Shown here: positions 16,321 through 26,697 of the stretch, piece after piece
How positions within the stretch are numbered: the first letter of the stretch is position 1
Layout: every line of letters starts with the position of its first letter
Assembly (NCBI GenBank): GCA_025548565.1
Contig: JAJLPB010000007.1
Span: forward strand, 62,001 to 126,000
Direction of reading: 5' to 3'
DNA length: 64,000 nucleotides
Source: Rugamonas sp. A1-17
GTDB taxonomy: Bacteria; Pseudomonadota; Gammaproteobacteria; Burkholderiales; Burkholderiaceae_D
Notes under the pieces: model-generated
The model's database searches: none
What the model was told of the DNA's origin: nothing
Seen by the model: the letters and a program-made list of their open reading frames with translations, nothing else
Program-made: the position numbers and the translations under genes

Positions 16321-17328
16321 ATGACACAGACGCCGCACGATCCAATGGATGACGACTCGGCCCCGGACGAATTCCCGGACGAGAGCAATGATGATGTCGC
16401 CATTGAATCCGCGGATGGCGAGGCCGAGGCCGTCGAGCCCGGCGCGGTGCTGGAAAGCGTCGATGAACTGAAAAAAGTGCTGGCGGCCGAGCTGTCGACC
16501 GACACCACCCAGCACTACCTGAATCAGATCGGCACCCGGCCGTTGCTGACGGCGCCGCAGGAAGTGCACTACGCCACGCTGGCCAAGGCCGGCGACTTCT
16601 CCGCCCGCCAGACCATGATCGAGCATAACCTGCGGCTCGTGGTCTCCATCGCCAAGCACTACATCAACCGCGGCGTGGTCCTGCTGGACATGATCGAGGA
16701 GGGCAACATCGGCCTGATGCGCGCCATCGACAAGTTCGAGCCGGAGCGCGGCTTCCGCTTCTCGACCTACGCCACCTGGTGGATACGCCAGAGCATCGAG
16801 CGCGCCATCATGAACCAGGCCCGCACGGTGCGCCTGCCGGTGCACATGGTGCGCGAGCTGAACCAGATCCTGCGCGGCAAATACCATCTCGAAGCCCAGC
16901 ACCACAACGGCAAGGACGCCACCGCCGAGGACATTGCCGAGCTGGTCGGCCGCCCGGTGGAGGAGGTGCAGGACATCCTGGCGTTGTCCGAGCACGCCAC
17001 CTCGCTCGATGCGCCGCTGGACAACGATCCGCAATCGTCGCTGATGGACATGCTGCCCGGCGACGCCGAGGACAGCCCCGACGCGCGCGCCGAGCACCAC
17101 GAAATGACGCTGCTGGTGCGCGACTGGCTGACCAAGCTGCCGGACAAGCAGCGCATCGTCATCATGCGCCGCTTCGGCCTGGACAACGACGATCCGGCCA
17201 CGCTGGAAACGCTGGCCGAGGAAATGGGCGTCACCCGCGAGCGCGTGCGCCAGATCCAGCAGGAAGCGCTGGTCAAGCTGAAACGGGCCATGGCCGCGCG
17301 CGGCGTGGTGCGCGATTCCCTGCTGTAG
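16321..17328 (+). CDS. rpoS: RNA polymerase sigma factor RpoS
   Basis: Stationary-phase and general-stress sigma factor of the sigma-70 family (335 residues). Region 2 is intact, with NLRLVVSIAKHY, DMIEEGNIGLMRAIDKFEP and STYATWWIRQSIERAI. Region 3 includes RLPVHMVREL, and the region 4 helix-turn-helix is VTRERVRQIQQEALVKLK. The ~45-residue N-terminus is strongly acidic. Position after surE-pcm-nlpD and the short length support RpoS over RpoD. Confidence 0.96.
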   Translation: MTQTPHDPMDDDSAPDEFPDESNDDVAIESADGEAEAVEPGAVLESVDELKKVLAAELSTDTTQHYLNQIGTRPLLTAPQEVHYATLAKAGDFSARQTMIEHNLRLVVSIAKHYINRGVVLLDMIEEGNIGLMRAIDKFEPERGFRFSTYATWWIRQSIERAIMNQARTVRLPVHMVRELNQILRGKYHLEAQHHNGKDATAEDIAELVGRPVEEVQDILALSEHATSLDAPLDNDPQSSLMDMLPGDAEDSPDARAEHHEMTLLVRDWLTKLPDKQRIVIMRRFGLDNDDPATLETLAEEMGVTRERVRQIQQEALVKLKRAMAARGVVRDSLL

Positions 17329-17406
17329 TCTCTTCCCATTCTGCTATCATGTCGGCCCCGGCATATGCGTGCCGGCGCTAGCCATTCCCTTTTTGAATTG
17401 AACGTT

Positions 17407-18744
17407 ATGCAAGAAAATACTATCTTCATCAAGTCGCTCGATATGGACGCCCGCGGCGTCGGCCATCTGGAAAATGAAGACGGCTCCCAAGGCAAAGTAG
17501 TGTTCGTCGAAGGCGCCTTGCCGGGAGAGACGGTCCGCTTCACCACGTTCAAGAAGAAGAAAAACTGGGAAATGGCGCGCATGGACGAGCTGCTGCGCGA
17601 ATCGCCGATGCGCGTGACGCCCAAGTGCCCGCACTTCGACATGTGCGGCGGCTGCTCCATGCAGCACCTGGAGCCGACCGCGCAGGTGGCGATCAAGCAG
17701 CGCGTGCTGGAGGACAACCTGCAGCACATCGGCAAGGTGCGCCCGCTGACGGTGATGCGTCCGATGTACGGCCCGACCTGGGGCTACCGCTACCGCGCCC
17801 GCCTGTCGGTGCGCCACGTGGCCAAGAAAAACACCGTGCTGGTCGGCTTCAAGGAAAAACGCTCGATCTTCGTGGCCGACATCCAGAGCTGCCAGATCCT
17901 GCCCAAGCACGTGTCGGACCTGCTGCTGCCGCTGCGCGCGCTGATCGGTTCGCTGACCTTGTTCGACCAGGTCCCGCAAATCGAAGTGGCGATCGGGGAA
18001 GGCGTGACCGCGCTGGTGCTGCGCATTATGTCGCCGCTGGGCGCTGGCGACGACCTCAAGCTGAAGGCCTTCGCCGATCAGCACCAGGTGCAGTTCTGGC
18101 TGCAGACCAAGGGCCCTGAGACGGCGGCGCCGTATTACCCGCTGGGCCCGGAGCTGTACTACCTGCTGCCGGAATTCGGCATCAAGATGCCGTTCAAGCC
18201 GGTCGACTTCACGCAGGTGAACCACTACATCAACCGCGTGCTGGTGGCCAAGGCGCTGCGCCTGCTGGAAGTGCAGCCGGAAGACCGCGTGGCCGACCTG
18301 TTCTGCGGCCTGGGCAACTTCACGCTGCCGCTGGCGACGCAGGCGCGCGAAGTGGTCGGCATCGAAGGCGCGACCTCGCTGACCGAGCGCGCGCTGGACA
18401 ACGCCAAGGCCAACGGCCTGTCGGACAAGACCACCTTCTACACCCGCAACCTGTTCGAAGTGACGGCCGACGACCTGATCGCGCTGGGCAAGTTCGACCG
18501 CATGCTGATCGACCCGCCGCGCGATGGTGCGATGGCACTGAGCGAAGCGCTGGTGGCCCTGAGCCAGACCCGCGCCGACCTGCTGCCCAAGCGCATCGTC
18601 TACGTCTCGTGCAGCCCGTCCACGCTGGCGCGCGACGCCGGCATCCTGGTCAACGCCGGCTACGTGCTCGACAAGGCTGGCGTGGTCAATATGTTCCCGC
18701 ACACCTCGCACGTCGAATCGATGGGCGTGTTCAACCTCGCTTGA
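17407..18744 (+). CDS. rlmD: 23S rRNA (uracil-1939-C5)-methyltransferase RlmD
   Basis: TrmA/RumA-family SAM enzyme that methylates U1939 of 23S rRNA. The 4Fe-4S motif CPHFDMCGGC gives C74, C80 and C83, with the fourth ligand probably in IQSCQIL. The SAM site is LFCGLGNFTLPLA, and the catalytic cysteine is in VYVSCSPSTLARD. Another in-frame ATG at 17365 would add 14 residues. The ATG at 17407 is preferred because MQENTIFIKSLDMDARG fits the TRAM-like N-terminus. Convergent with the next gene across a hairpin terminator. Confidence 0.94.
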   Translation: MQENTIFIKSLDMDARGVGHLENEDGSQGKVVFVEGALPGETVRFTTFKKKKNWEMARMDELLRESPMRVTPKCPHFDMCGGCSMQHLEPTAQVAIKQRVLEDNLQHIGKVRPLTVMRPMYGPTWGYRYRARLSVRHVAKKNTVLVGFKEKRSIFVADIQSCQILPKHVSDLLLPLRALIGSLTLFDQVPQIEVAIGEGVTALVLRIMSPLGAGDDLKLKAFADQHQVQFWLQTKGPETAAPYYPLGPELYYLLPEFGIKMPFKPVDFTQVNHYINRVLVAKALRLLEVQPEDRVADLFCGLGNFTLPLATQAREVVGIEGATSLTERALDNAKANGLSDKTTFYTRNLFEVTADDLIALGKFDRMLIDPPRDGAMALSEALVALSQTRADLLPKRIVYVSCSPSTLARDAGILVNAGYVLDKAGVVNMFPHTSHVESMGVFNLA

Positions 18745-18762
18745 TCCCAATGATTGCGCAAT

Positions 18763-18787
18763 AAAAAAAGCCGGCGCTGGGCCGGCT
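18763..18787 (-). terminator. Terminator between rlmD and the Bax-inhibitor gene
   Basis: AGCCGGC (18769-18775) and GCCGGCT (18781-18787) form a 7-bp stem with a GCTGG loop. On the minus strand it is followed by a run of T (AAAAAA at 18763-18768 on the plus strand), making a good terminator for the minus-strand gene. Only TTT follows on the plus strand, so termination of rlmD would be weaker. Confidence 0.8.
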
Positions 18788-18809
18788 TTCGATGGTGAGG
18801 CTGCGACGC

Positions 18810-19490
18810 TTAGTTGCGGTTGCCGCCGAAGATGCCCAGCAGGCGCAACAGGTTGACGAAGATGTTGTACACGTCCAGGTAGATGTTCAGCGTGGCGCGG
18901 ATGTAATTGGTCTCGCCGCCGTTGATGATCTGCTGCACGTCGTACAGGATGTAGGCCGAGAAGATTGCCACGGCGATCACCGAAATCACCAGCGACATGG
19001 CCGGGATGTGCAGGAAGATGTTGGCCAGCGACGCCAGCAGCAGAACGATGACGCCGGCGAACAGCCACGTGCCCATGCCCGAGAAGTCGCGCTTGGAGAC
19101 GGTGGCCACGGTGGCCAGCACCGCGAACACGGTGGCCGTGCCGCCGAACGCCGTCATGATCAGGAAGGCGCCGTTGGTGTAGGCGCGCAGCGTGAACGAC
19201 AGGATAGGCGTCAGCATCAGTCCCATGAAGAACGTGAAGCCCAGCAGCAGGGCCACGCCCACGCCGGAATCCTTGTTCTTCTCGATGCCCCAGATGAAAC
19301 CGAAGGCGACGGCCAGGAACAGCAGGGTCATCAGCCCGCCGCCCAGCGGCAGCTGCAGGCCCACGCCCAGCACCGCGCCAAAGATGGTCGGCACCATGGA
19401 TAGCGCGAGCAGCCAGTAGGTGTTGCGCAGCACGGCGTGCTGGACCGAACGGCTTCCCGCCAGGTCGTAGGTGTTTTGCATGTTGTTCAT
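18810..19490 (-). CDS. Bax inhibitor-1/YccA family membrane protein
   Basis: A 226-residue protein with seven hydrophobic segments and the BI-1 family C-terminus, YDVQQIINGGETNYIRATLN followed by IYLDVYNIFVNLL. In E. coli the related YccA binds and moderates the FtsH protease; other members behave as pH-sensitive calcium leaks. Here only the family is certain. It has a near-perfect GGAGG ribosome binding site and shares a 270-bp divergent promoter region with ndk. Confidence 0.92.
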   Translation of the reverse strand: MNNMQNTYDLAGSRSVQHAVLRNTYWLLALSMVPTIFGAVLGVGLQLPLGGGLMTLLFLAVAFGFIWGIEKNKDSGVGVALLLGFTFFMGLMLTPILSFTLRAYTNGAFLIMTAFGGTATVFAVLATVATVSKRDFSGMGTWLFAGVIVLLLASLANIFLHIPAMSLVISVIAVAIFSAYILYDVQQIINGGETNYIRATLNIYLDVYNIFVNLLRLLGIFGGNRN

Positions 19491-19691
19491 AAAGAACCTC
19501 CTTCAGAGTGATTCGAATACCGCTTGCCAAAAGCATAGCACGCCGGGGTAAAAATGCGCAAAATTGCCCCCAATACCCGCTTAAAGATGGCTTAATCTGG
19601 CCATCCTCCCAATATTTACCCGCCCGGGCGGTAAATATGGCCGGTCTTGCAAGCTTATCTATGCCTGATTCTCGGTATATGGGGTGTTCTA

Positions 19692-19700
19692 TGGTAAAAT
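19692..19700 (+). promoter_or_regulatory. Extended -10 promoter candidate for ndk
   Basis: TGGTAAAAT matches the extended -10 form (TGnTATAAT with one change), about 61 bp before the ndk ATG. No good -35 is seen at the right distance, as is usual for extended -10 promoters. The leader is T-rich and has TTGGAG as ribosome binding site. The remainder of 19491-19691, an AT-rich divergent region, holds nothing else I can name. Confidence 0.45.
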
Positions 19701-19760
19701 CAAAGGTTGATTGAGTTATCAATTTTGTTTTAAACCTTTCTTTTTATTGGAGTTTTTTAA

Positions 19761-20168
19761 ATGGCAATCGAACGCACCCTGTCGATCATCAAACCAGACG
19801 CAGTCGCTAAAAACGTAATCGGCCAAATCTACAGCCGTTTCGAAGGCGCTGGCCTGAAGATCGTTGCCGCTCAGATGAAGCAGCTGTCGCGTGAAGAGGC
19901 CGAAGGCTTCTACGCCGCTCACAAAGAGCGCGGTTTCTTCAAGGACCTGGTTGACTTCATGGTCTCCGGCCCAGTCATGATCCAGGCCCTGGAAGGCGAA
20001 AACGCAGTTCTGAAGAACCGCGAACTGATGGGCGCCACCGATCCTAAGAAAGCAGAAAAAGGCACCATCCGCGCCGACTTCGCTGACTCGATCGACGCCA
20101 ACGCTGTTCACGGTTCCGACGCTGTCGAAGCTGCTGCTGTTGAAATCGCTTACTTCTTCGGTAAGTAA
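19761..20168 (+). CDS. ndk: Nucleoside-diphosphate kinase
   Basis: Transfers the gamma phosphate of ATP to nucleoside diphosphates through a phosphohistidine. The start ERTLSIIKPDAV and the active-site segment NAVHGSD (H117) are canonical. The protein is 135 residues, a few shorter than the usual ~141: it ends YFFGK where many homologues continue for about six to eight residues past the FF. The catalytic core is complete, so it should be active. Separate from the rRNA methylase gene that follows after 81 bp. Confidence 0.96.
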   Translation: MAIERTLSIIKPDAVAKNVIGQIYSRFEGAGLKIVAAQMKQLSREEAEGFYAAHKERGFFKDLVDFMVSGPVMIQALEGENAVLKNRELMGATDPKKAEKGTIRADFADSIDANAVHGSDAVEAAAVEIAYFFGK

Positions 20169-20249
20169 TTTTTTGTAAGACCACCGTTTCCGCCGCCTTG
20201 TACGTTGCGTGCGGAAACGGAATTTTTTAGAACTGTTTTGAACCTCGAA

Positions 20250-21433
<1,184 letters not shown>

Positions 21434-21434
<1 letters not shown>

Positions 21435-22255
21435 TGACCTTCCTGGCGCAGCGGAGCCGGCTCAGTCTCGCCGCCTTGTGCGCGGCAGGGGCGCTGGCTG
21501 GCTGCGCGTCGCCGGGACCTGAACGCGGCAAGAGCGGCCAGGCCGAGCTGACCACGGTGTCGGACCAGACCGCGGCCCAGCGCAAGGTCGACATCCGCAT
21601 GCAGCTGGCGGTCGGCTACTACGAACAGGGGCAGTACCCGTTCGCGCTGGACGAGGTCAAGCTGGCGCTGGCCGCCGACCCGAATTACGCCGACGGCTAC
21701 GGCATGCGCGGTCTGATCTACCAGGCGATGGGCGAGAACGCGCTGGCCGAGGACAACTTCGTGCGGGCCCGCAAACTGGCGCCGGCCAATCCGGATTTGG
21801 CCAACAATTACGGGTCCTTCCTGTGCCAGACCGGCCGGGTGGCCGAGGCCTTGCCGCTGTTCGACGCGGCCCTCGCCAACCACGCCTACCGTTCGCCGGC
21901 CAACGCCGCGAACAATGCCGGTTCCTGCGCATTGAAGATCAAGGATTACGCCAGCGCGGAGCGTTATCTGCTGCAAGCCTTGCAGTTGACGCCCGACCTG
22001 CCGGCCACCAACGCCAATCTGGCGCGGGTTTATTTTGAAAAGCGCGATTATATCCGCGCCAATTTCTTCATTACCCGTCTGAACAAGGTGGCAAAGATGG
22101 AGAGCCTGACGGCCGATGTGCTGTGGCTCGGGATTAAGGTGCAGCATAAGCTGGGCGACACCGGTGCGGAAGCTGGCTGGGCGACGCAATTGCGCCGCCA
22201 CCACCCCGGTTCGGCCGAGTATGCTGCTTATCAACGTGGGGCGTTTGATGAGTGA
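21434..22255 (+). CDS. pilF: Type IV pilus biogenesis/stability lipoprotein PilF (PilW)
   Basis: A 273-residue TPR lipoprotein. The lipobox LAGC puts lipid on C24, and about six tetratricopeptide repeats follow (for example YEQGQYPFALDEVKLALAAD and YASAERYLLQALQLTPDLPA). PilF is the pilotin that helps assemble the outer-membrane secretin of type IV pili. The rlmN-pilF-rodZ-like-ispG-hisS order is common in betaproteobacteria. No other pilus gene lies in the window. Confidence 0.9.
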
Positions 22256-23270
22256 AACAGGGATACCAATGAATTCAGAGTGGGCAGAACCGCCAAAGGA
22301 CCAGGGCAGCAGCCTGGCCACGCCCGGAGCACAACTGGCGGCCCAGCGCGAAGCGATGGGGCTGACGGTCGAACAGATTGCCGACCAGCTGAAACTGGCG
22401 CCGCGCCAAGTCAAGGCGCTTGAAGCGGGCGACTACGCCGCGCTGCCCAACATGGCCGTGGTGCGCGGTTTCGTGCGTGCCTACGCCAAGGTCGTGAAGA
22501 TCGATGCCACGCCGCTGGTGGCGATGATCGAAGTGATCTCGCCGACCAGTCATGAAGCGGCGCCGCCGCGCAAGGAAATCGCGGCCACCTTCACCGAGTC
22601 GCGCTTCCCGTCGATGACCGGCCGTTCGTCGACGCCCACCGCATGGCTGGTGGGCGCCGCGGCCGTGGTGGTGGTTGCCGCCGCCGGCGCGTACGCTTAC
22701 CAGGCCGGCCTGATTCCGGCCACGCTGTTCCAGCGCGCCGACAAGGAAGCGCCGGCCAGCGCGGCCGCCGAGGCCTCCAAGCCGGCCGATGCCGCCGTCG
22801 CGCCGATCGAGACCACGCTGGTCAAGCCAGGCCAGGAGAGCACGCCGTTGCAGTCGCCAAGCGTGCCGCTGATTTCCGTGCCGCCGCCTGGCGGGACGAG
22901 CAACGACGCCGCGCCAGCCGCCGCGCAAACGACACCGCCGGCTGCCGCGCCAGCGCCGGCACCTGCGGCAGCTGCTCCGGCCGCACCGGTGGCACAGGTA
23001 TCGCCGCCAGCCGCCGCGCCGGTGGCCGCCAGCGGCAACCAGCTGGTGCTGAAGGTGACGCAGGATTCGTGGGTGGAGATCCGCCGTCCAGGCACGACGC
23101 CGCTGATTTCGCGCCTGGTGAAAGCCGGCAGCACCGAGACCTTCGACATCAAGGATCCGGCGCTGCTGATCGTCGGCAAACCGGGCGGCGTGGAAGCGAC
23201 GCTGGGTGGCGCGCCGCTGCCGCTGCCACCGGTCGCCGGCGGCACGATCTCGCGCGTGAACATCAAATAA
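22248..23270 (+). CDS. RodZ-like helix-turn-helix membrane protein
   Basis: About 340 residues. An N-terminal HTH_25 domain (QREAMGLTVEQIADQLKLAP, about 34-53) precedes a single transmembrane helix near 135-155. A long Ala/Pro-rich periplasmic linker and a C-terminal DUF4115 domain (LVLKVTQDSWVEIRR) follow. This is the architecture of RodZ, which links MreB to the cell-wall elongation machinery. The ATG at 22248 overlaps the pilF stop by 8 bp; the ATG at 22269 is an equally possible start. The linker is unusually Ala/Pro-rich. Confidence 0.87.
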   Translation: MSETGIPMNSEWAEPPKDQGSSLATPGAQLAAQREAMGLTVEQIADQLKLAPRQVKALEAGDYAALPNMAVVRGFVRAYAKVVKIDATPLVAMIEVISPTSHEAAPPRKEIAATFTESRFPSMTGRSSTPTAWLVGAAAVVVVAAAGAYAYQAGLIPATLFQRADKEAPASAAAEASKPADAAVAPIETTLVKPGQESTPLQSPSVPLISVPPPGGTSNDAAPAAAQTTPPAAAPAPAPAAAAPAAPVAQVSPPAAAPVAASGNQLVLKVTQDSWVEIRRPGTTPLISRLVKAGSTETFDIKDPALLIVGKPGGVEATLGGAPLPLPPVAGGTISRVNIK

Positions 23271-23296
23271 GTTAAACGAGTACGAATAGAACGATC

Positions 23297-24562
23297 ATGT
23301 CTTCAACGCAAACAGCTATTCCTTCGGGACCATCGAATCGCCGCGCCAGCCGCAGCGTGCTGGTTTCGCACGGCCAGCGCAAGATCTGGGTGGGCGGCGA
23401 CGCCCCCGTGGTGGTGCAGTCGATGACCAATACCGACACCGCCAACGTGATCGAGACCGCCATCCAGATCAAGGAACTGGCGCGCGCCGGTTCGGAGCTG
23501 GTGCGCCTGACGGTGGACCGTCCCGAGGCAGCGGCAGCGGTGCCCTACATCCGCGAGCAGCTGGACAAGATGGACATCGACGTGCCGCTGGTCGGCGACT
23601 TCCACTACAACGGCCACACGCTGCTCAACGAGTATCCCGACTGCGCCAGGGCGCTGTCGAAGTACCGCATCAATCCGGGCAACGTCGGCAAGGGCGCCAA
23701 GCGCGACACGCAATTCGCGCAGATGATCGAAGTGGCCGCGCGCTACGACAAGCCGGTGCGCATCGGCGTCAACTGGGGCAGCCTGGATCAGGCGCTGCTG
23801 GCCCGCATCATGGACGAAAACGCCGGACGCGCCGAGCCGTGGTCCGCGCAGGCGGTGATGTACGAGGCGCTGATCACCTCCGCCATCGAGAACGCCGTGC
23901 GCGCCGAGGAACTGGGGCTGGGCCGCGACAAGATCATCCTGTCGTGCAAAGTCTCGGGCGTGCAGGACTTGATCGCCGTGTACCGCGAGCTGGCCAAGCG
24001 CTGCGACTATCCGCTGCACCTCGGCCTGACCGAGGCCGGCATGGGCAGCAAGGGCATCGTCGCCTCGACGGCCGCGCTGTCGGTGCTGCTGCAAGAGGGC
24101 ATCGGCGACACCATCCGCATCTCGCTGACGCCGGAGCCGGGCGGCGACCGCACCAAGGAAGTGGTGGTCGGCCAGGAGATCCTGCAGACCATGGGGCTGC
24201 GCAAATTTACGCCGATGGTGATCGCGTGCCCGGGTTGCGGCCGCACCACCTCGACCACCTTCCAGGAACTGGCCGACAACATCCAGACCTATCTGCGCGA
24301 CCAGATGCCGGAGTGGAAAAAGACCTATCCGGGCGTGGAGGCGATGAACGTGGCCGTCATGGGCTGCATCGTCAACGGTCCCGGCGAATCGAAGCACGCC
24401 AACATCGGCATCAGTCTGCCGGGCACCGGCGAATCGCCGGCCGCGCCAGTGTTTGTCGATGGCGCCAAGTTCGCCACGCTGCGCGGTGAGCGCATCGTCG
24501 AGGAGTTCCAGGAAATCGTACTGAATTACGTGAAGAAGAACTACAGCAAAGAATATGTCTAA
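23297..24562 (+). CDS. ispG: 4-hydroxy-3-methylbut-2-enyl diphosphate synthase (flavodoxin)
   Basis: Fe-S enzyme of the non-mevalonate isoprenoid pathway that converts MEcPP to HMBPP. The 4Fe-4S ligands are visible as ACPGCGRT (C311, C314) and VMGCIVNGPGE (C357, E364). The N-terminal TIM-barrel part has VQSMTNTDT and VPLVGDFHYNG. The length of 421 matches the betaproteobacterial form. The end overlaps the hisS start by 8 bp. Confidence 0.96.
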   Translation: MSSTQTAIPSGPSNRRASRSVLVSHGQRKIWVGGDAPVVVQSMTNTDTANVIETAIQIKELARAGSELVRLTVDRPEAAAAVPYIREQLDKMDIDVPLVGDFHYNGHTLLNEYPDCARALSKYRINPGNVGKGAKRDTQFAQMIEVAARYDKPVRIGVNWGSLDQALLARIMDENAGRAEPWSAQAVMYEALITSAIENAVRAEELGLGRDKIILSCKVSGVQDLIAVYRELAKRCDYPLHLGLTEAGMGSKGIVASTAALSVLLQEGIGDTIRISLTPEPGGDRTKEVVVGQEILQTMGLRKFTPMVIACPGCGRTTSTTFQELADNIQTYLRDQMPEWKKTYPGVEAMNVAVMGCIVNGPGESKHANIGISLPGTGESPAAPVFVDGAKFATLRGERIVEEFQEIVLNYVKKNYSKEYV

Positions 24563-25898
24563 AACCGAAAAAATCACCGCCGTCAAAGGCATGAACGACA
24601 TCCTGCCGACCGACTCCCATCTGTGGCAGCTGTTCGAGAACACCGCGCAATCGGTGGTGCAGAGCTATGGCTTCCAGCAGATCCGCACGCCCATCGTGGA
24701 AAACACCGCGTTGTTCTCGCGCGCCATCGGCGCCGTGACCGACATCGTGGAAAAGGAAATGTACTCGTTCGAAGACTCGATGAACGGCGACAAGCTGACC
24801 CTGCGCCCTGAAGGCACGGCCGGCGTGGTGCGCGCGGTGATCGAGCATAACCTGGTCTACGAAGGTCCTAAGCGCCTTTGGTACACCGGCCCGATGTTCC
24901 GCCACGAGCGTCCGCAGCGCGGCCGCTATCGCCAGTTCTACCAGTTCGGCTGCGAAGCCGTCGGCTTCAACGGCCCGGACGTCGACGCCGAAATGATCAT
25001 GATGTGCCGCCGCCTGTGGGATGACCTGGGCCTGGAAAACATCCGCCTCGAACTGAACTCGATCGGCGACGCCGAAGAGCGCGCGCGCCACCGCGTCGAC
25101 CTGATCGCCTATCTGGAAAAGCACGAGGACATCCTCGACGCCGAAGCCAAGCGCCGCCTGCACAGCAACCCGCTGCGCATCCTGGACACCAAGAACCCGG
25201 CGATGCAGGAGATGGTCAACGCCGCGCCGAAGCTGCTGGAGTACCTGGGCGAGGAATCGCTGGCCCACTTCAACGGCGTGCGCAAGATCCTCGACCACAA
25301 CAACATCCCGTACGTGATCAACCCGCGCCTGGTGCGCGGCCTGGATTACTACAACCGCACCGTGTTCGAATGGGTGACGGACGCACTGGGCTCGCAGGGC
25401 ACCGTGTGCGCCGGCGGCCGTTACGATCCGCTGATCGCCTCCTTCGGCGGCAAGCCGACGCCCGCCGTCGGTTTCGCGATGGGCATCGAGCGCCTGCTGG
25501 AGCTGATGAAGGAAGCCGGCGAGCCGGACGCGCCCGACCAGTGCGACGTCTATCTGGTGCACCAGGGCGAGGCCGCGCAGCTGCAAGCCTTCGTGCTGGG
25601 CGAGCGCCTGCGCGACGCCGGCCTGGACGTGGTCATGCACGCCTCCACCGCCAACGGCCCTGGCAGCTTCAAGACGCAGATGAAAAAAGCCGACGGCAGC
25701 GGCGCGACCTTCGCCGTCATCATCGGCGAGGACGAAGTGGCCAACCACACCGCCAGCGTCAAGGCGATGCGCGCGGAAGAGGGCGGCCAACAGCAGTCGA
25801 CGGTGCCGTTCGACGACGTCGTCGATTTCGTGGTCGACCAGATCACCGACAGCGGCGACCATCACCACCACGTGCACGACGAGCATTGCAATCACTAA
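24555..25898 (+). CDS. hisS: Histidyl-tRNA synthetase with His-rich C-terminal tail
   Basis: Class II synthetase charging tRNA-His. Motif 2 is FRHERPQRGRYRQF, the histidine-binding signatures are LVRGLDYYNRT and CAGGRYDPL, and motif 3 is GFAMGIERLLEL. The anticodon-binding domain occupies the last ~110 residues. After it the protein ends in a tail with seven histidines and one cysteine in the last 12 residues (DHHHHVHDEHCNH). This is not part of the standard enzyme and could bind metal. Confidence 0.96.
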   Translation: MSKTEKITAVKGMNDILPTDSHLWQLFENTAQSVVQSYGFQQIRTPIVENTALFSRAIGAVTDIVEKEMYSFEDSMNGDKLTLRPEGTAGVVRAVIEHNLVYEGPKRLWYTGPMFRHERPQRGRYRQFYQFGCEAVGFNGPDVDAEMIMMCRRLWDDLGLENIRLELNSIGDAEERARHRVDLIAYLEKHEDILDAEAKRRLHSNPLRILDTKNPAMQEMVNAAPKLLEYLGEESLAHFNGVRKILDHNNIPYVINPRLVRGLDYYNRTVFEWVTDALGSQGTVCAGGRYDPLIASFGGKPTPAVGFAMGIERLLELMKEAGEPDAPDQCDVYLVHQGEAAQLQAFVLGERLRDAGLDVVMHASTANGPGSFKTQMKKADGSGATFAVIIGEDEVANHTASVKAMRAEEGGQQQSTVPFDDVVDFVVDQITDSGDHHHHVHDEHCNH

Positions 25899-25937
25899 GC
25901 CGTTTTTTTATAACCTATAACGAGTAGACGAACTGAC

Positions 25938-26591
25938 ATGGCATACGATCTCGAAGAACAAGAACAAATCGCGACCCTCAAGGCGTGGTGGGACAAATAC
26001 GGCAACCTGACCTCGTGGGTGCTGATCGCCGGCCTGGCCGCGTATTCGGGCTTCACCGGCTGGAACTACTACCAGCGCAACCAGGCCGCACAAGCATCGG
26101 CGCTGTACGACGAGCTGCAATCGGCGGTGGAAGCGAAGGACAATGCCAAGGTGCTGCGCGCCGCCGGCGACATGGAGAGCAAATTCGGCGGCACCGCCTA
26201 TGCCTCGATGAGCGCACTGACTGCGGCCAAGAGCAGCTTCGAAGCGAACGACGTGAAATCGGCCAAGGCCCAGCTGCAATGGGCGGTGGAACACGGCGGC
26301 GACGAATTCAAGGCGGTGGCCAAGGTACGCCTGGCCGGCCTGCTGCTGGACGAGAAAGCCTACGATGAAGCGCTGAAGGTGCTGTCCGGCGATGTGGCGC
26401 CGCAGTTCGCCGGTTCGGTGGCCGACCGCAAGGGCGACGTGCTGGCCGCGCAGAACAAGCTGGCCGAAGCCCGCGCCGCCTACCAGGCCGCGCTGGAAGC
26501 GACCGACAAGAAGAACCCGGGCCGCCAGCTGATCCAGCTGAAGCTGGAAGCCATCGGCGGCTCCGTGCCGGCCGCCAAGGACGCAGCATAA
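25938..26591 (+). CDS. YfgM-like TPR-fold membrane-anchored protein
   Basis: A 217-residue ancillary translocon-type protein. A short cytosolic start (YDLEEQEQIATLKAWWDKYG) precedes one transmembrane helix at about 26-45 and a periplasmic helical TPR domain. This matches YfgM, which associates with the Sec translocon and periplasmic chaperones in E. coli. Position directly before bamB supports this, since the hisS-yfgM-bamB-der order is widely conserved. Confidence 0.9.
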   Translation: MAYDLEEQEQIATLKAWWDKYGNLTSWVLIAGLAAYSGFTGWNYYQRNQAAQASALYDELQSAVEAKDNAKVLRAAGDMESKFGGTAYASMSALTAAKSSFEANDVKSAKAQLQWAVEHGGDEFKAVAKVRLAGLLLDEKAYDEALKVLSGDVAPQFAGSVADRKGDVLAAQNKLAEARAAYQAALEATDKKNPGRQLIQLKLEAIGGSVPAAKDAA

Positions 26592-26596
26592 CCCAC

Positions 26597-26670
26597 CGTC
26601 ATTCCCGCGCAGGCGGGAAGCCATGCTGAGCATATTCAGCATGGGCCCCCGCTTTCGCGAGGGCGGCGAT
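26597..26670. repeat. REP-like element, copy C
   Basis: The element contains TTCCCGC/GCGGGAA (26602-26608 and 26613-26619) and CATGCTGA/TCAGCATG (26622-26629 and 26636-26643), then a weaker GC-rich hairpin. Its start CGTCATTCCCG is shared with copy A, and CATGCTGAGCAT is shared with one change with copy B. It lies between two co-directional genes, so it may protect upstream mRNA or reduce read-through to bamB. Confidence 0.75.
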
Positions 26671-26697
26671 GTACGTAACGATCAAGGTTGAAAATTT

